This document shows, piece by piece, positions 1 to 8,377 of a stretch of 64,000 bases of DNA. A program made the translations under genes and the position numbers. The notes below the pieces were generated by a model, which did no database searches, was not told where the DNA came from, and was given only the letters and a program-made list of their open reading frames with translations. Each line of letters starts with the position of its first letter. Positions within the stretch are counted from its first letter, which is position 1. The stretch is from Ascidiaceihabitans sp. (GTDB lineage Bacteria > Pseudomonadota > Alphaproteobacteria > Rhodobacterales > Rhodobacteraceae), in contig JAPKAB010000006.1 of NCBI GenBank assembly GCA_028825475.1, positions 50,005 to 114,004 on the forward strand, written 5' to 3'.

Positions 1-47
1 AGCGTATCGTCGGCATCAAAGCCGATAGTTGTGACGTTTAGTGACAT
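1..47 (-). CDS. HAD-superfamily hydrolase, N-terminal fragment
   Basis: Reading leftwards from an ATG at 47, the first 15 codons give [15 protein letters not shown] and the sequence then leaves the window. The hydrophobic strand followed by FDADDT is the HAD motif I (DxDxT), whose first Asp is the phosphoryl-accepting nucleophile. Only the start is visible, so substrate and length cannot be judged. It is divergent from clpS, with about 90 bases between the two starts that must hold both promoters. Confidence 0.6.
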   Translation of the reverse strand, partial: MSLNVTTIGFDADDT

Positions 48-134
48 CTTGTCCGCTGCCTCTTTTCTCAAACCGCACTCACGTTATATAGAGCAGTTGA
101 ATGCCTACCATTGGATTCTATAGCCGGAGTGGCA

Positions 135-476
135 ATGAACAAAGATCTACACATGATGTCGGACAAATTCGACGATGATGGTGACACCGCTGTCATCACG
201 GACGTTAAGCCCAAAACCAAGCGCCCGCCGCTTTATAAGGTTATGTTGTTGAACGATGATTTCACGCCAATGGAATTTGTTGTTATGGTTTTGGAACGGT
301 TTTTTGGCAAAAATCACGCCCAGGCGTTTGAGATTATGCTGGCTGTTCACGAAAAAGGTTTGGCTGTTGTTGGCGTATACAACCACGAAATAGCTGAGAC
401 TAAAGTCGCCCAAGTCATGGATTCGGCGCGTCAAAATCAGCACCCACTGCAATGCACTATGGAAAAAGAAGAATAA
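135..476 (+). CDS. clpS: ATP-dependent Clp protease adaptor ClpS
   Basis: ClpS binds the N-domain of ClpA and hands over N-end-rule substrates to ClpAP in the cytoplasm. The 113-residue product has a disordered acidic N-terminus of about 30 residues and then the ClpS core: [12 protein letters not shown] at about 38-49, which forms the N-degron pocket, and VHEKG at about 71-75 before the C-terminal strand. Length and motifs are normal. I chose the ATG at 135 because GGAG lies six bases upstream; an in-frame TTG at 111 would add eight residues without a ribosome site. The methyltransferase gene follows after four bases, so they are probably co-transcribed. Confidence 0.95.
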   Translation: MNKDLHMMSDKFDDDGDTAVITDVKPKTKRPPLYKVMLLNDDFTPMEFVVMVLERFFGKNHAQAFEIMLAVHEKGLAVVGVYNHEIAETKVAQVMDSARQNQHPLQCTMEKEE

Positions 477-480
477 TATT

Positions 481-1461
481 ATGATTGGTGCACGCTTGCC
501 CCTTGCTCTGGAAACGGGCGGATTGACTGCGCCCACGGGCCGTATCGCTGTCTTTCATCCTACGCCGGAGGCAAACTTACGAAGTTTGCCCATGGAACAA
601 TGCGAGATTATCCAGCCGTTTCGGCCTGCTTATGACGTTTTCAAATCCGCAGGTTATAACTGTGCGGTAGAGCCTACAGAGCGATATGCAATGTCTATCA
701 TCTGTTTGCCACGCGCTAAAGCGGAGGCTCGTTCAATCATTGCGAAAGCCGCCGCTTGTACTGATGGTCCGATTATCATTGATGGGCAAAAGACTGAAGG
801 CGTCGACAGCATTTTTAAAGACCTTCGCAAACGTGGTGATGTGTCGGCTACTATCTCTAAAGCACACGGGAAACTATTTTGGATCAATAGCCATGATGGT
901 CTGAAAGATTGGGCACAGACTCCAACATTGACTGAAGGTGGTTTTTGGACTGGCCCAGGTGTCTTTTCTGCCGATGGCGTGGACCCAGCATCAGAATTAT
1001 TGGTGCAAGCGTTGCCTGAAAAGTTGGGCAAGAATGTTGCGGACCTTGGTGCTGGTTGGGGCTATCTGTCTGCCCATGCTCTATCGCGTAGTATCGACGA
1101 AATCCATTTGGTCGAAGCAGGGCATTTGGCGTTGGAGTGTGCGAAACGCAATGTCACAGATGAGCGTGCCCAATACCATTGGGCTGACGCGACAAAATGG
1201 GCCCCTAAGAGCCGCATTGATACCGTTATTATGAACCCACCCTTTCATGTTGGTCGCGCAGCAGAGCCTTCGTTGGGCCAAGCGTTTGTGGCAACAGCTG
1301 CTCGTATATTGGCCAACTCTGGTCAGCTTTGGATGGTTGCAAACCGGCACCTTCCTTATGAAGACGCGTTGAACGCCAACTTTGGTAAGGTGACGGACCT
1401 TGGCGGTGATACGCGGTTCAAATTATTCCACGCTGCGCGGCCTTTGCGCAAACGCGCCTAA
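481..1461 (+). CDS. RsmC/RlmG-type class I SAM methyltransferase
   Basis: The 326-residue protein matches the two-domain architecture of RsmC (16S rRNA m2G1207 methyltransferase): a divergent N-terminal pseudo-methyltransferase half and a C-terminal MTS catalytic half. The catalytic half shows the SAM-binding stretch NVADLGAGWGYLS at about 185-197 and the NPPF active-site tetrapeptide in VIMNPPFHVG, typical of enzymes that methylate exocyclic amino groups of guanine or adenine. The four-base gap to clpS suggests an operon. Whether the target is 16S G1207 or another guanine cannot be told from the sequence. Confidence 0.8.
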   Translation: MIGARLPLALETGGLTAPTGRIAVFHPTPEANLRSLPMEQCEIIQPFRPAYDVFKSAGYNCAVEPTERYAMSIICLPRAKAEARSIIAKAAACTDGPIIIDGQKTEGVDSIFKDLRKRGDVSATISKAHGKLFWINSHDGLKDWAQTPTLTEGGFWTGPGVFSADGVDPASELLVQALPEKLGKNVADLGAGWGYLSAHALSRSIDEIHLVEAGHLALECAKRNVTDERAQYHWADATKWAPKSRIDTVIMNPPFHVGRAAEPSLGQAFVATAARILANSGQLWMVANRHLPYEDALNANFGKVTDLGGDTRFKLFHAARPLRKRA

Positions 1462-1487
1462 ATAATATTTCTGCAAGGACCATCGCC

Positions 1488-2288
1488 ATGGCATTTTCCG
1501 TTTCAGGTAAGACAATCATCGTCACAGGCGCGGCTAATGGCATTGGTTTGGCAATCGCCCGCAGCTTTGCGGATCGCGGCGCAAACGTGATGTGCGCAGA
1601 TATGGACGAGGCGCGCCTAAAGGACGAGTTGGGCTCTCAACTTGATGAAGGCAAGATGCGGTACTTCGCGGGTGACTTGCGTCAGCGTTTGACGATTGCA
1701 AACCTTATTTCTGCAACGATTGACGCCTTTGATCAGGTTGATGTTTTGGTAAACGCCTCCCGTCAGGTTATGACTACGGATGTGATGGATGTTGAAGACA
1801 CTTCAGTTGAAGTACTGCTTGAGCAGAACATGATGACGAGTCTGCGCTTAACGCAACAGGTCGCCAAGCGTATGATCAAACAGGCGGGTGAACAGACTGA
1901 AGGCACGGTAGGCACTATCGTTAATCTTAGTTCGATCGCTGCACGCAGTTCGCGCCCTGAGTTGATGGGCTATTCGATTGCGTCCGCCGCTATGGAGCAA
2001 ATGACCCGCTCGATGGCACTGGCTCTTGCGCCAAACCGTATCCGCGTCAATGCGGTTGCTTTTGGATCGGTCATGTCCGCATCGCTTCAAGCTGCGATGA
2101 TTGAGCACAGTGACTGGCGTGACGAAATCGAAGAAAAAACACCACTTGGCCGCGTTGCCGGCCCAGGTGAGTTGGTGGATGCGGTGCAATTTCTTGCTTC
2201 AGATGCATCGGCCTTTATGACGGGCGAAGTTGTGACAGTTGATGGTGGGCGCAGCTTACTTGATCCAATTTCAGCGCCAGCCCACTAA
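1488..2288 (+). CDS. SDR-family NAD(P)-dependent oxidoreductase
   Basis: A classical short-chain dehydrogenase of 266 residues. The N-terminal Rossmann motif TGAANGIG (about 14-21) binds the cofactor, an acidic residue after the second strand (CADMDE) favours NAD, and the catalytic Ser is in NLSSIAA. The usual YxxxK is altered: the segment reads GYSIASAAMEQMTR, so Tyr is present but the Lys four residues later is Ala. That is unusual and suggests changed or lost catalysis. The C-terminus has the normal VDGG. AAGGA precedes the ATG. hemF begins 16 bases downstream and could share the transcript, although no haem role is evident. Confidence 0.8.
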   Translation: MAFSVSGKTIIVTGAANGIGLAIARSFADRGANVMCADMDEARLKDELGSQLDEGKMRYFAGDLRQRLTIANLISATIDAFDQVDVLVNASRQVMTTDVMDVEDTSVEVLLEQNMMTSLRLTQQVAKRMIKQAGEQTEGTVGTIVNLSSIAARSSRPELMGYSIASAAMEQMTRSMALALAPNRIRVNAVAFGSVMSASLQAAMIEHSDWRDEIEEKTPLGRVAGPGELVDAVQFLASDASAFMTGEVVTVDGGRSLLDPISAPAH

Positions 2289-2304
2289 CTTAAGGACCAG
2301 CGAT

Positions 2305-3210
2305 ATGGCCAGTGATCAAACCAACGCTTTCGACGCCGAAAAAACACGTGCATCGGCATGGTTTCGTGAATTGCGTGATCAGATCGTTACTGCCTTTGAA
2401 GGGATTGAAGGCGAACACACAAGAGGCCCAATGTCGGACACCCCAGTAGGCGCGTTTGAATTGACGGAAACCACCCGTACGTGTGATGACGGATCAGACG
2501 CAGGTGGTGGCTTGATGAGTGTGATGCGTGGTGGTCGCGTGTTCGAAAAAGTTGGTGTGAATATCTCAACCGTCTACGGCACTTTGGGTGAACGCGCGCA
2601 AAACGCTATGGCCGCGCGCAAGGGCATTCCGGGGATGAAAGACGATCCGCGGTTTTGGGCTGCTGGTATCAGCCTTGTTGCCCACATGCAGAACCCACAT
2701 GCCCCTGCGGTTCACATGAACACACGTATGTTTTGGACCCCACATGCGTGGTGGTTTGGTGGCGGGTCAGACCTGAACCCGTGCATCGAATATGACGAGG
2801 ACACGGCGCATTTCCACGATCAGCAAAAGCAGCATCTCGATCCGCATGGGGCCGATTTGTATCCTAAGCTAAAGGAATGGGCCGATACCTATTTCTATAT
2901 CCCGCACCGTCACCGTGCGCGGGGCGTTGGTGGCATCTTTATGGATGATCGTTGCACTGGGGATTGGGAGGCTGATTTCGCCCTGACCCAAGACATTGGC
3001 CGTGCGTTTTTACCCGCCTACCTACCGCTTGTGGAAAAGCGCAAAGCCCAAGATTGGGATGAAGCAGCCAAGGAAGCGCAGCTTGTCCATCGCGGTCTCT
3101 ACGCGGAATATAATCTGGTCTATGATCGTGGGACTAAGTTTGGCCTTGAGACGGGTCATGATGCGAATGCAGTTTTGATGAGCCTGCCGCCAATGGCGAA
3201 ATGGACCTGA
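2305..3210 (+). CDS. hemF: Oxygen-dependent coproporphyrinogen III oxidase
   Basis: HemF uses O2 to decarboxylate two propionates of coproporphyrinogen III, giving protoporphyrinogen IX in the cytoplasm. The 301-residue protein carries the family signatures: MRGGRVFEKVGVN, the substrate-binding WWFGGGSDLNP and the HRHRARGVGGIFMDD stretch. Length is normal. The ATG at 2305 follows AAGGACCAGCGAT, a clear ribosome site; an upstream in-frame start at 2239 lies inside the SDR gene and is not needed. It converges on hemC with only eight bases between stop codons. An O2-dependent oxidase fits an aerobic marine bacterium. Confidence 0.96.
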   Translation: MASDQTNAFDAEKTRASAWFRELRDQIVTAFEGIEGEHTRGPMSDTPVGAFELTETTRTCDDGSDAGGGLMSVMRGGRVFEKVGVNISTVYGTLGERAQNAMAARKGIPGMKDDPRFWAAGISLVAHMQNPHAPAVHMNTRMFWTPHAWWFGGGSDLNPCIEYDEDTAHFHDQQKQHLDPHGADLYPKLKEWADTYFYIPHRHRARGVGGIFMDDRCTGDWEADFALTQDIGRAFLPAYLPLVEKRKAQDWDEAAKEAQLVHRGLYAEYNLVYDRGTKFGLETGHDANAVLMSLPPMAKWT

Positions 3211-3218
3211 GCTAACGT

Positions 3219-4169
3219 TTAGTGTGCGTGCCAGTCAAAGAAGCCTTCGCCAGCACGTTCTAAAAGCTCTTTTGCAAGCTCAACGCCCATTGCAGCGCCG
3301 GTTTTAATCGGACCACGGCGTTCACCGCTAAGAGACTGTGACCCGTCTGGACGCAGCACTTCACCGCGTAAATGCAACTCGTCTCCATCCAAGGTCGCCA
3401 AGCCAGCAATTGGCGTCTCACATGATCCGTCTAGCGCCTGAAGAAACGCACGCTCTGCGGCAAGGCGCTGACCGGTTGGGGTATCGTGTACGGCAGCCAA
3501 CATCTCTTGCATCCGTGCGTCATCTGCGCGACGTTCGATTCCGATAGCACCTTGGGCAACTGCAGGCAGCATATCTTCTGGATCAACCGGTGTTGCGGGT
3601 ACATCGTCACGGCCAAGGCGTTTCAAGCCAGCGGTCGCAAGAAAAGTACATTCTGCGACACCATCATCTAGCTTTTTCAAGCGGGTTTGCACGTTACCGC
3701 GAAATTCGACGACATTCAGGTCTGGGCGACGGTTCAGCAATTGCGCACGGCGTCGTAGGCTGGACGTGCCGACGACGGCACCACTTGCCAGTTCTGCGAT
3801 AGAACCCAAGTTTGGTGAAATGAACGCATCGCGCACGTCTTCACGTGGTAGATAAACGTCCAGCAGCAAACCATTTGGTTGGATTGTTGGCATGTCCTTC
3901 ATCGAATGAACTGCGATGTCGATCTTACCTGACAGAAGATCCTCTTCAATTTCGCGTGTGAATAGACCTTTGCCGCCAATGTCTTTGAGTGGGCGATCTT
4001 GGATCATGTCCCCTGTCACCTTGATAACGACAACCTCAAAGGCATCCTCAACCAACCCAAAGGCAGCCATAAGGCGGGCCCTTGTTTCATAGGCTTGGGC
4101 CAAGGCCAAAGGCGATCCACGGGTGCCGATTTTGAGAGGCTGTGCGGGGGAGGGGAGATCAAAATTCAT
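3219..4169 (-). CDS. hemC: Hydroxymethylbilane synthase (porphobilinogen deaminase)
   Basis: HemC polymerises four porphobilinogens into hydroxymethylbilane using a covalent dipyrromethane primer. The 316-residue product begins MNFDLPSPAQPLKIGTRGSP and contains the RGSPLALAQA start motif, the GTSSLRRRAQL substrate-binding Arg cluster and the cofactor-attachment Cys in DGSCETPIAG near residue 240. I rejected the longer in-frame start near 4250 because family members begin just before the IGTRGS strand. It is divergent from hemE with a 101-base intergenic region, so the two may share promoter control. Confidence 0.96.
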   Translation of the reverse strand: MNFDLPSPAQPLKIGTRGSPLALAQAYETRARLMAAFGLVEDAFEVVVIKVTGDMIQDRPLKDIGGKGLFTREIEEDLLSGKIDIAVHSMKDMPTIQPNGLLLDVYLPREDVRDAFISPNLGSIAELASGAVVGTSSLRRRAQLLNRRPDLNVVEFRGNVQTRLKKLDDGVAECTFLATAGLKRLGRDDVPATPVDPEDMLPAVAQGAIGIERRADDARMQEMLAAVHDTPTGQRLAAERAFLQALDGSCETPIAGLATLDGDELHLRGEVLRPDGSQSLSGERRGPIKTGAAMGVELAKELLERAGEGFFDWHAH

Positions 4170-4270
4170 AAGCCTTTTTAGGCGCGTCATATGCGCCTGA
4201 CAAGCTACGATCTCTTGACAAAATCGCCGTAGGGCGTGACCAACGGCCAACCGTAAAAAGGATACTCATC

Positions 4271-5305
4271 ATGACCTCATCCAAAACTATTCTGCGCGCG
4301 CTTGCTGGTGAAACACTACCAACACCGCCGATTTGGATGATGCGCCAAGCGGGTCGCTATTTGCCAGAGTACAAAGCGACACGCGCACAGGCCGGTGATT
4401 TCCTGTCGTTGTGCTACAATCCTGATCTTGCGACTGAAGTTACACTACAGCCCATTCGTCGCTATGGTTTCGACGCCGCTATCTTGTTTGCTGACATTTT
4501 GCTGATCCCGCAAGCACTGGGCGCAGATCTGTGGTTTGTAACCGGTGAGGGCCCGCGTCTGTCCACGATCACGTCACAGGCAGACCTTGATAAGTTGGGG
4601 CCGGTGTCGGACATCCATGAAACGCTGAACCCGATCTATCAGACTGTGCGCAATCTTTCAGGGGCGTTGCCCTCAGATACCACCTTGATCGGCTTTGCTG
4701 GGGCTCCTTGGACCGTTGCGACCTATATGATCGCAGGGCGTGGTACGCCGGATCAAGCACCCGCGCACAAGCTGATGAATGAACAGCCTGAGGTGTTTGA
4801 TGCGCTGATGGACAAGATCACTGAAGCAACCATCGATTATCTGCTGATGCAGATTGAAGCGGGTGCTGAAGTTGTTAAAATCTTTGATAGCTGGGCGGGT
4901 TCCTTACCCGGTGCTGCGTTCCAGAAATACTCACTAGAACCAGCGCGCCGCATTACGGCAGCATTGAAAGCGAAATACCCAAATACGCCCATCATTGGCT
5001 TCCCGCGTGAAGCGGGTGACGGGTACATCGGATTCGCAAAAGCGACTGGCGTGGACTGTGTTGCGCTTGATAATTCGGTGACACCTGAATGGGCCGTGAA
5101 AAATGTTCAGGTTGATGGGTGCGTTCAAGGCAACCTGAAATCTTCGCATATGGTGACGGGCGGTCAGGCCTTGGTCGACGAAACACGCGCTATTGTTAAG
5201 GCATTTTCGGGCGGTCCACACATCTTTAACCTTGGTCACGGCATCACGCCAGACGCCGATCCAGACAACGTTCAGCGCATGATTGATGCCGTACGTGATG
5301 TTTAA
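4271..5305 (+). CDS. hemE: Uroporphyrinogen decarboxylase
   Basis: HemE removes four acetate carboxyls from uroporphyrinogen III to give coproporphyrinogen III, the substrate of HemF encoded nearby. The 344-residue protein has the first family signature [16 protein letters not shown] near residue 20, with the Arg that contacts the substrate, and the second signature [13 protein letters not shown] near 137-149. Length is typical. AAAAAGGATACTCATC precedes the ATG. It stands alone rightwards, followed 52 bases later by a tRNA gene. Confidence 0.97.
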   Translation: MTSSKTILRALAGETLPTPPIWMMRQAGRYLPEYKATRAQAGDFLSLCYNPDLATEVTLQPIRRYGFDAAILFADILLIPQALGADLWFVTGEGPRLSTITSQADLDKLGPVSDIHETLNPIYQTVRNLSGALPSDTTLIGFAGAPWTVATYMIAGRGTPDQAPAHKLMNEQPEVFDALMDKITEATIDYLLMQIEAGAEVVKIFDSWAGSLPGAAFQKYSLEPARRITAALKAKYPNTPIIGFPREAGDGYIGFAKATGVDCVALDNSVTPEWAVKNVQVDGCVQGNLKSSHMVTGGQALVDETRAIVKAFSGGPHIFNLGHGITPDADPDNVQRMIDAVRDV

Positions 5306-5357
5306 TTGATTTCGTGGGTTGACGACTCCGTTCTGGTCTCCTAATTCCCATCCTCAC

Positions 5358-5434
5358 GGCGCGGTAGCTCAGTTGGTTAGAGCGATCGACTCATAATCGA
5401 TAGGTCGGGAGTTCAAGTCTCCCCCACGCCACCA
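5358..5434 (+). tRNA. tRNA with CAU anticodon (tRNA-Ile2 or elongator tRNA-Met)
   Basis: A full cloverleaf of 77 bases with an encoded CCA: acceptor GGCGCGG, D-arm GCTC/GAGC, anticodon stem ATCGA/TCGAT with loop CTCATAA (anticodon CAT at 5392-5394), T-arm GGGAG/CTCCC with loop TTCAAGT. The CAU anticodon means either elongator Met or the lysidine-modified Ile2 that reads AUA. The CGACTCATAATCG anticodon arm and GGTC...TTCAAGTC region look more like E. coli tRNA-Ile2 than its elongator Met, so I lean to Ile2. It is not initiator-like, as it lacks GGG/CCC in the anticodon stem. The acceptor stem has a C5/A68 mismatch. Confidence 0.92.
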
Positions 5435-5651
5435 CTTTCCTCCCTCTAACTTCTACTCTGATCCAACTAAAGACAATGTCGTCTTGTCCTCAGTTTGCCG
5501 GTTAGACCCTCCCAGAAAATCGATGTCTTTCCAGCTGTTGCCAAAGGTGTACTGACTTCGCTATTTGTCTCTGCGAAACTGGCACTACGTCGTTATATCT
5601 TTGAGAAGACGATTGTGGATTTTTGCCGCGAGAGAGATTGAGGAACGACAG

Positions 5652-6581
5652 ATGATTTTATGTTGCGGTGAAGCGCTGATTGATATGGTCCCAGTTAAGG
5701 GTGTTGATGGGCAGAACGCCTTTGCACCTTTGTCAGGTGGTGCAATCTTTAACACTGCAATCGCCTTGGGACGCCTTGAGGTTCCTGTGCAGTTGCTTTC
5801 TGGCGTGTCCAACGATCTGTTCGGAACGCAGCTGGCTGCTGAATTGGAGTCTTCAAATGTTGGAACCGATCTTTTGGTGCGCAGCAAACGCCCAACAACA
5901 CTTGCGTTTGTGAAGCTGACAAATGGCCAAGCGCAATACACATTCTACGATGAGAACTCCGCCGGTCGCATGATGGTGTCTGAGGATCTTCCTGACATTG
6001 GTGCAGATGTCTCCGCCCTTTATTTCGGTGGTATCAGCCTATGTGCAGAACCTGCGGCCAGTGCCTATGAAAACCTCGCTGTTGAGGCGTCAGAGCGTGC
6101 TGTGTTGATGATTGACCCGAACATTAGAACCAGCTTCATTGAGGACGAAACAGCATACCGTGCGCGTTTGGATCGTATGTTGGCTGCTGCTGACATTGTG
6201 AAGGTTTCTGACGAGGATTTGGATTGGATTATCCCAACGGGCGTTTCGTTTGAAGACAAGGTTGAGCAACTTCATCAAAATGGCGCGGACATCGTGATCA
6301 TCACCAAAGGTGGCGATGGTGCTTCTGCATATATGCGTGGACAACCTGTTGTGAATGTTGGCGTACCTAAGGTTACTGTTATCGACACTGTAGGAGCTGG
6401 GGACACGTTCAACGCGGGTTTCCTTGCACAGCTACACACGCTTGGCTATTTGAACAAAGAAGCACTGCGTAATGTGACAGGTGTTGAAATTGAAAAGGCA
6501 CTGTCTTACGCAGCACGCGTTGCTGGTGTGACTGTTTCACGCGCAGGCGCGAACCCACCAACTTTGGCTGAACTTAGCTGA
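5652..6581 (+). CDS. PfkB-family sugar kinase, probable fructokinase
   Basis: A ribokinase-fold kinase of 309 residues. It begins MILCCGEALIDMVPV, has the substrate-binding LSGGAIFNTAIALGRL glycine motif near residues 33-48, and ends with the DTVGAGDTFNAGF motif, whose Asp is the catalytic base and whose glycines form the anion hole for ATP transfer. The GEALID opening and overall pattern resemble bacterial fructokinases, but fructose is inferred, not shown. I took the ATG at 5652, preceded by GAGGAACGACAG, rather than an in-frame start at 5565. The 217 bases between the tRNA and this gene show no other convincing gene. It converges on tolC. Confidence 0.85.
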   Translation: MILCCGEALIDMVPVKGVDGQNAFAPLSGGAIFNTAIALGRLEVPVQLLSGVSNDLFGTQLAAELESSNVGTDLLVRSKRPTTLAFVKLTNGQAQYTFYDENSAGRMMVSEDLPDIGADVSALYFGGISLCAEPAASAYENLAVEASERAVLMIDPNIRTSFIEDETAYRARLDRMLAAADIVKVSDEDLDWIIPTGVSFEDKVEQLHQNGADIVIITKGGDGASAYMRGQPVVNVGVPKVTVIDTVGAGDTFNAGFLAQLHTLGYLNKEALRNVTGVEIEKALSYAARVAGVTVSRAGANPPTLAELS

Positions 6582-6600
6582 TCGCTGGTTTGATTTAAGA

Positions 6601-6639
6601 ATACCCTTAGCGACAATTTTAAACTGTCGCTAAGGGTAT
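6601..6639 (+). terminator. 15-bp perfect inverted repeat after the sugar kinase gene
   Basis: ATACCCTTAGCGACA (6601-6615) and its exact complement (6625-6639) flank a nine-base loop. It lies 20 bases after the kinase stop in the convergent gap with tolC. No clean T-run follows in either direction (GGCGC to the right, TCTTAAATC on the other strand), so it may act as a stem-protected 3' end rather than a classical intrinsic terminator. Confidence 0.6.
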
Positions 6640-6668
6640 GGCGCTTTGGCGTAATCGCCGTCCCTGCA

Positions 6669-6687
6669 GGATCAACAAAGTTGATCC
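6669..6687 (-). terminator. Short hairpin just past the tolC stop
   Basis: GGATCAAC-AAA-GTTGATCC is an 8-bp perfect stem with a three-base loop, ten bases beyond the tolC stop codon. It is close enough to be the 3' stem of the tolC transcript; there is no T-run, so termination by it alone is uncertain. Confidence 0.45.
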
Positions 6688-6697
6688 AGCAAAGGAC

Positions 6698-8086
6698 TTA
6701 GTCCTTTTGCAAAGCCCGCAACACTTTATCCAGCTGTGCGCCTTGCTTGCTTTTCTTTGCAACACCGTCTTTTACCAATTTGTAATAAGCTTCAGGGTCA
6801 TATTGCTGAACGTTCAGCCCCAAGTTCTTTGCGGTCAAAGAACCAGTGGCCGATAGGATCGTGTAGGCGGCAATGTACTGTTCTGTTTGGGTCGAAATCA
6901 GTGCAGCTTCTGCATTCAACAATTCGTTTTCAGCATTCAGCACATCAAGGGTTGTACGTGCGCCCAAGCTGGCTTCTTCACGCACGCCGCGGAAAGCAAC
7001 GCGTGATGCACGGATTTGTTGCTGGTTGGCGTTCAGGGCCGCATTTACGCTGCTGTAGAAGGCGTAAGCGTTTGCTACTGATTGTTGCAGGTTGTGGCGT
7101 ACCACATGCAGGTTTGCACGCATTGCATCGCGTTGCGCTGTCGCGCGGCGAACGCTGGATGAAATTTTGCCGCCGTTATAGATCGGACCTGAGACGCCTA
7201 AACCGATCGTTGCGTTGTTGACGAAGTCTCCGCTGGAAAAATCGTTTTGCAGGCCCAAGGAACCGGTTGCTTTAACCTTTGGTTTGAACGCTGCTTCTGC
7301 GCTTTTAATAGAGTACTCAACCGATGCTACTTGGTGTTGGGCCGCGATCATATCTGGGTGGTTGCGCACCGCCTGTGATTGGGCGGATGTGACATTCCCA
7401 CTGATACGTGGAAGGCGTGGGAGTTGCGCCAAACTTTTGGGCTGATGGCCAATGACGTTTGCATATTCAGCACGGGCGCGAAGTAGTTCGCCCTGCGCGT
7501 TTGCAAGTCCACTGCGGGCTTGTGCCAAACGTGCTTCGGCCAATGCAACATCTGTTCGTGTAACTTCACCTACATCGAAACGGTCTTTTGCCGCGCGTAA
7601 TTCTTGGATCAGAAGGCGCAGATTGTTTTGGCGCAGGGCTACAAATTTGGATGTACTACGGACGTTGAAATAGGCAGTTACGGCGCGCAACATGATCTGC
7701 TGCTCGATCGATAGCAGTTGTGATCGCGTTGCGAATACGCTTTCACGCGCGGCTTCGATTGAGGCCTTTGATCCGCCAAAATCATAAAGTAAAAGTTCGG
7801 CGTTAACCGACACGGACGCATTGCTGCGGCGTGATGTTATTGAGTTGCTGTAAGTGCGCTGCGCTTGTGCCGACCAGTTCACGATCGGCAGCAATGCTGC
7901 GCTGGCAGATGCGACGTCTTCATCAGCGGCCCGCAGCAAGGCGCGATTCTGTTCTAGCAGTCCACTGTGATTGTATGCGCTGACCAATGCATCAGCCAAA
8001 GTTTCAGAGTGGGCTGTCGTTGTCATCAAGCTAAGTGAGACACCAAGGGCGAAAAGTTGAAGTGGCTTTTTGAACAGGGTTTTCAT
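6698..8086 (-). CDS. tolC: TolC-family outer-membrane efflux channel
   Basis: TolC forms a trimeric outer-membrane barrel with a periplasmic helical tunnel and serves type I secretion and RND efflux. The 462-residue product has a Sec signal peptide (MKTLFKKPLQLFALGVSLSL, cleaved after AHS), starts the mature chain with ETLADALVSAYNHS, and shows two internally similar halves of long heptad helices (ALAEARLAQARSGLANAQGE and LNAENELLNAEAAL) ending in the GLNVQQYDPEAYY tail typical of alphaproteobacterial TolC. It is monocistronic here; its inner-membrane partners are not in the window. Confidence 0.92.
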   Translation of the reverse strand: MKTLFKKPLQLFALGVSLSLMTTTAHSETLADALVSAYNHSGLLEQNRALLRAADEDVASASAALLPIVNWSAQAQRTYSNSITSRRSNASVSVNAELLLYDFGGSKASIEAARESVFATRSQLLSIEQQIMLRAVTAYFNVRSTSKFVALRQNNLRLLIQELRAAKDRFDVGEVTRTDVALAEARLAQARSGLANAQGELLRARAEYANVIGHQPKSLAQLPRLPRISGNVTSAQSQAVRNHPDMIAAQHQVASVEYSIKSAEAAFKPKVKATGSLGLQNDFSSGDFVNNATIGLGVSGPIYNGGKISSSVRRATAQRDAMRANLHVVRHNLQQSVANAYAFYSSVNAALNANQQQIRASRVAFRGVREEASLGARTTLDVLNAENELLNAEAALISTQTEQYIAAYTILSATGSLTAKNLGLNVQQYDPEAYYKLVKDGVAKKSKQGAQLDKVLRALQKD

Positions 8087-8377
8087 CTATTTCTCCGTCG
8101 GCTTTGCGAATTCGGCTGGTGCGTAACGATAGATATAGGAAGTGTTCGCGTTATTACGACTCAGCACGCCATTTACGAAAGGGTACCCTGTATCTTGTGG
8201 TGCCTACAATGTTTACCAACCAGATAGAGGGGAAGATCGCAAAGAATCGGTTAACAAAAACGGATTTTGAGCAGAAAATCGCAACCATCATGACGATTTT
8301 CAGCGTAAATCGGTGTTTTTTATCGTGAGTTATAAAAACGCAGAACAACTGTGCAGCGGTGCACGAAAAGAACCAAA

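Noticed and set aside
2239..2304. N-terminal extension of HemF from an upstream in-frame start
   Set aside because: It overlaps the end of the SDR gene, has no ribosome site, and the ATG at 2305 has a good one and gives the family length.
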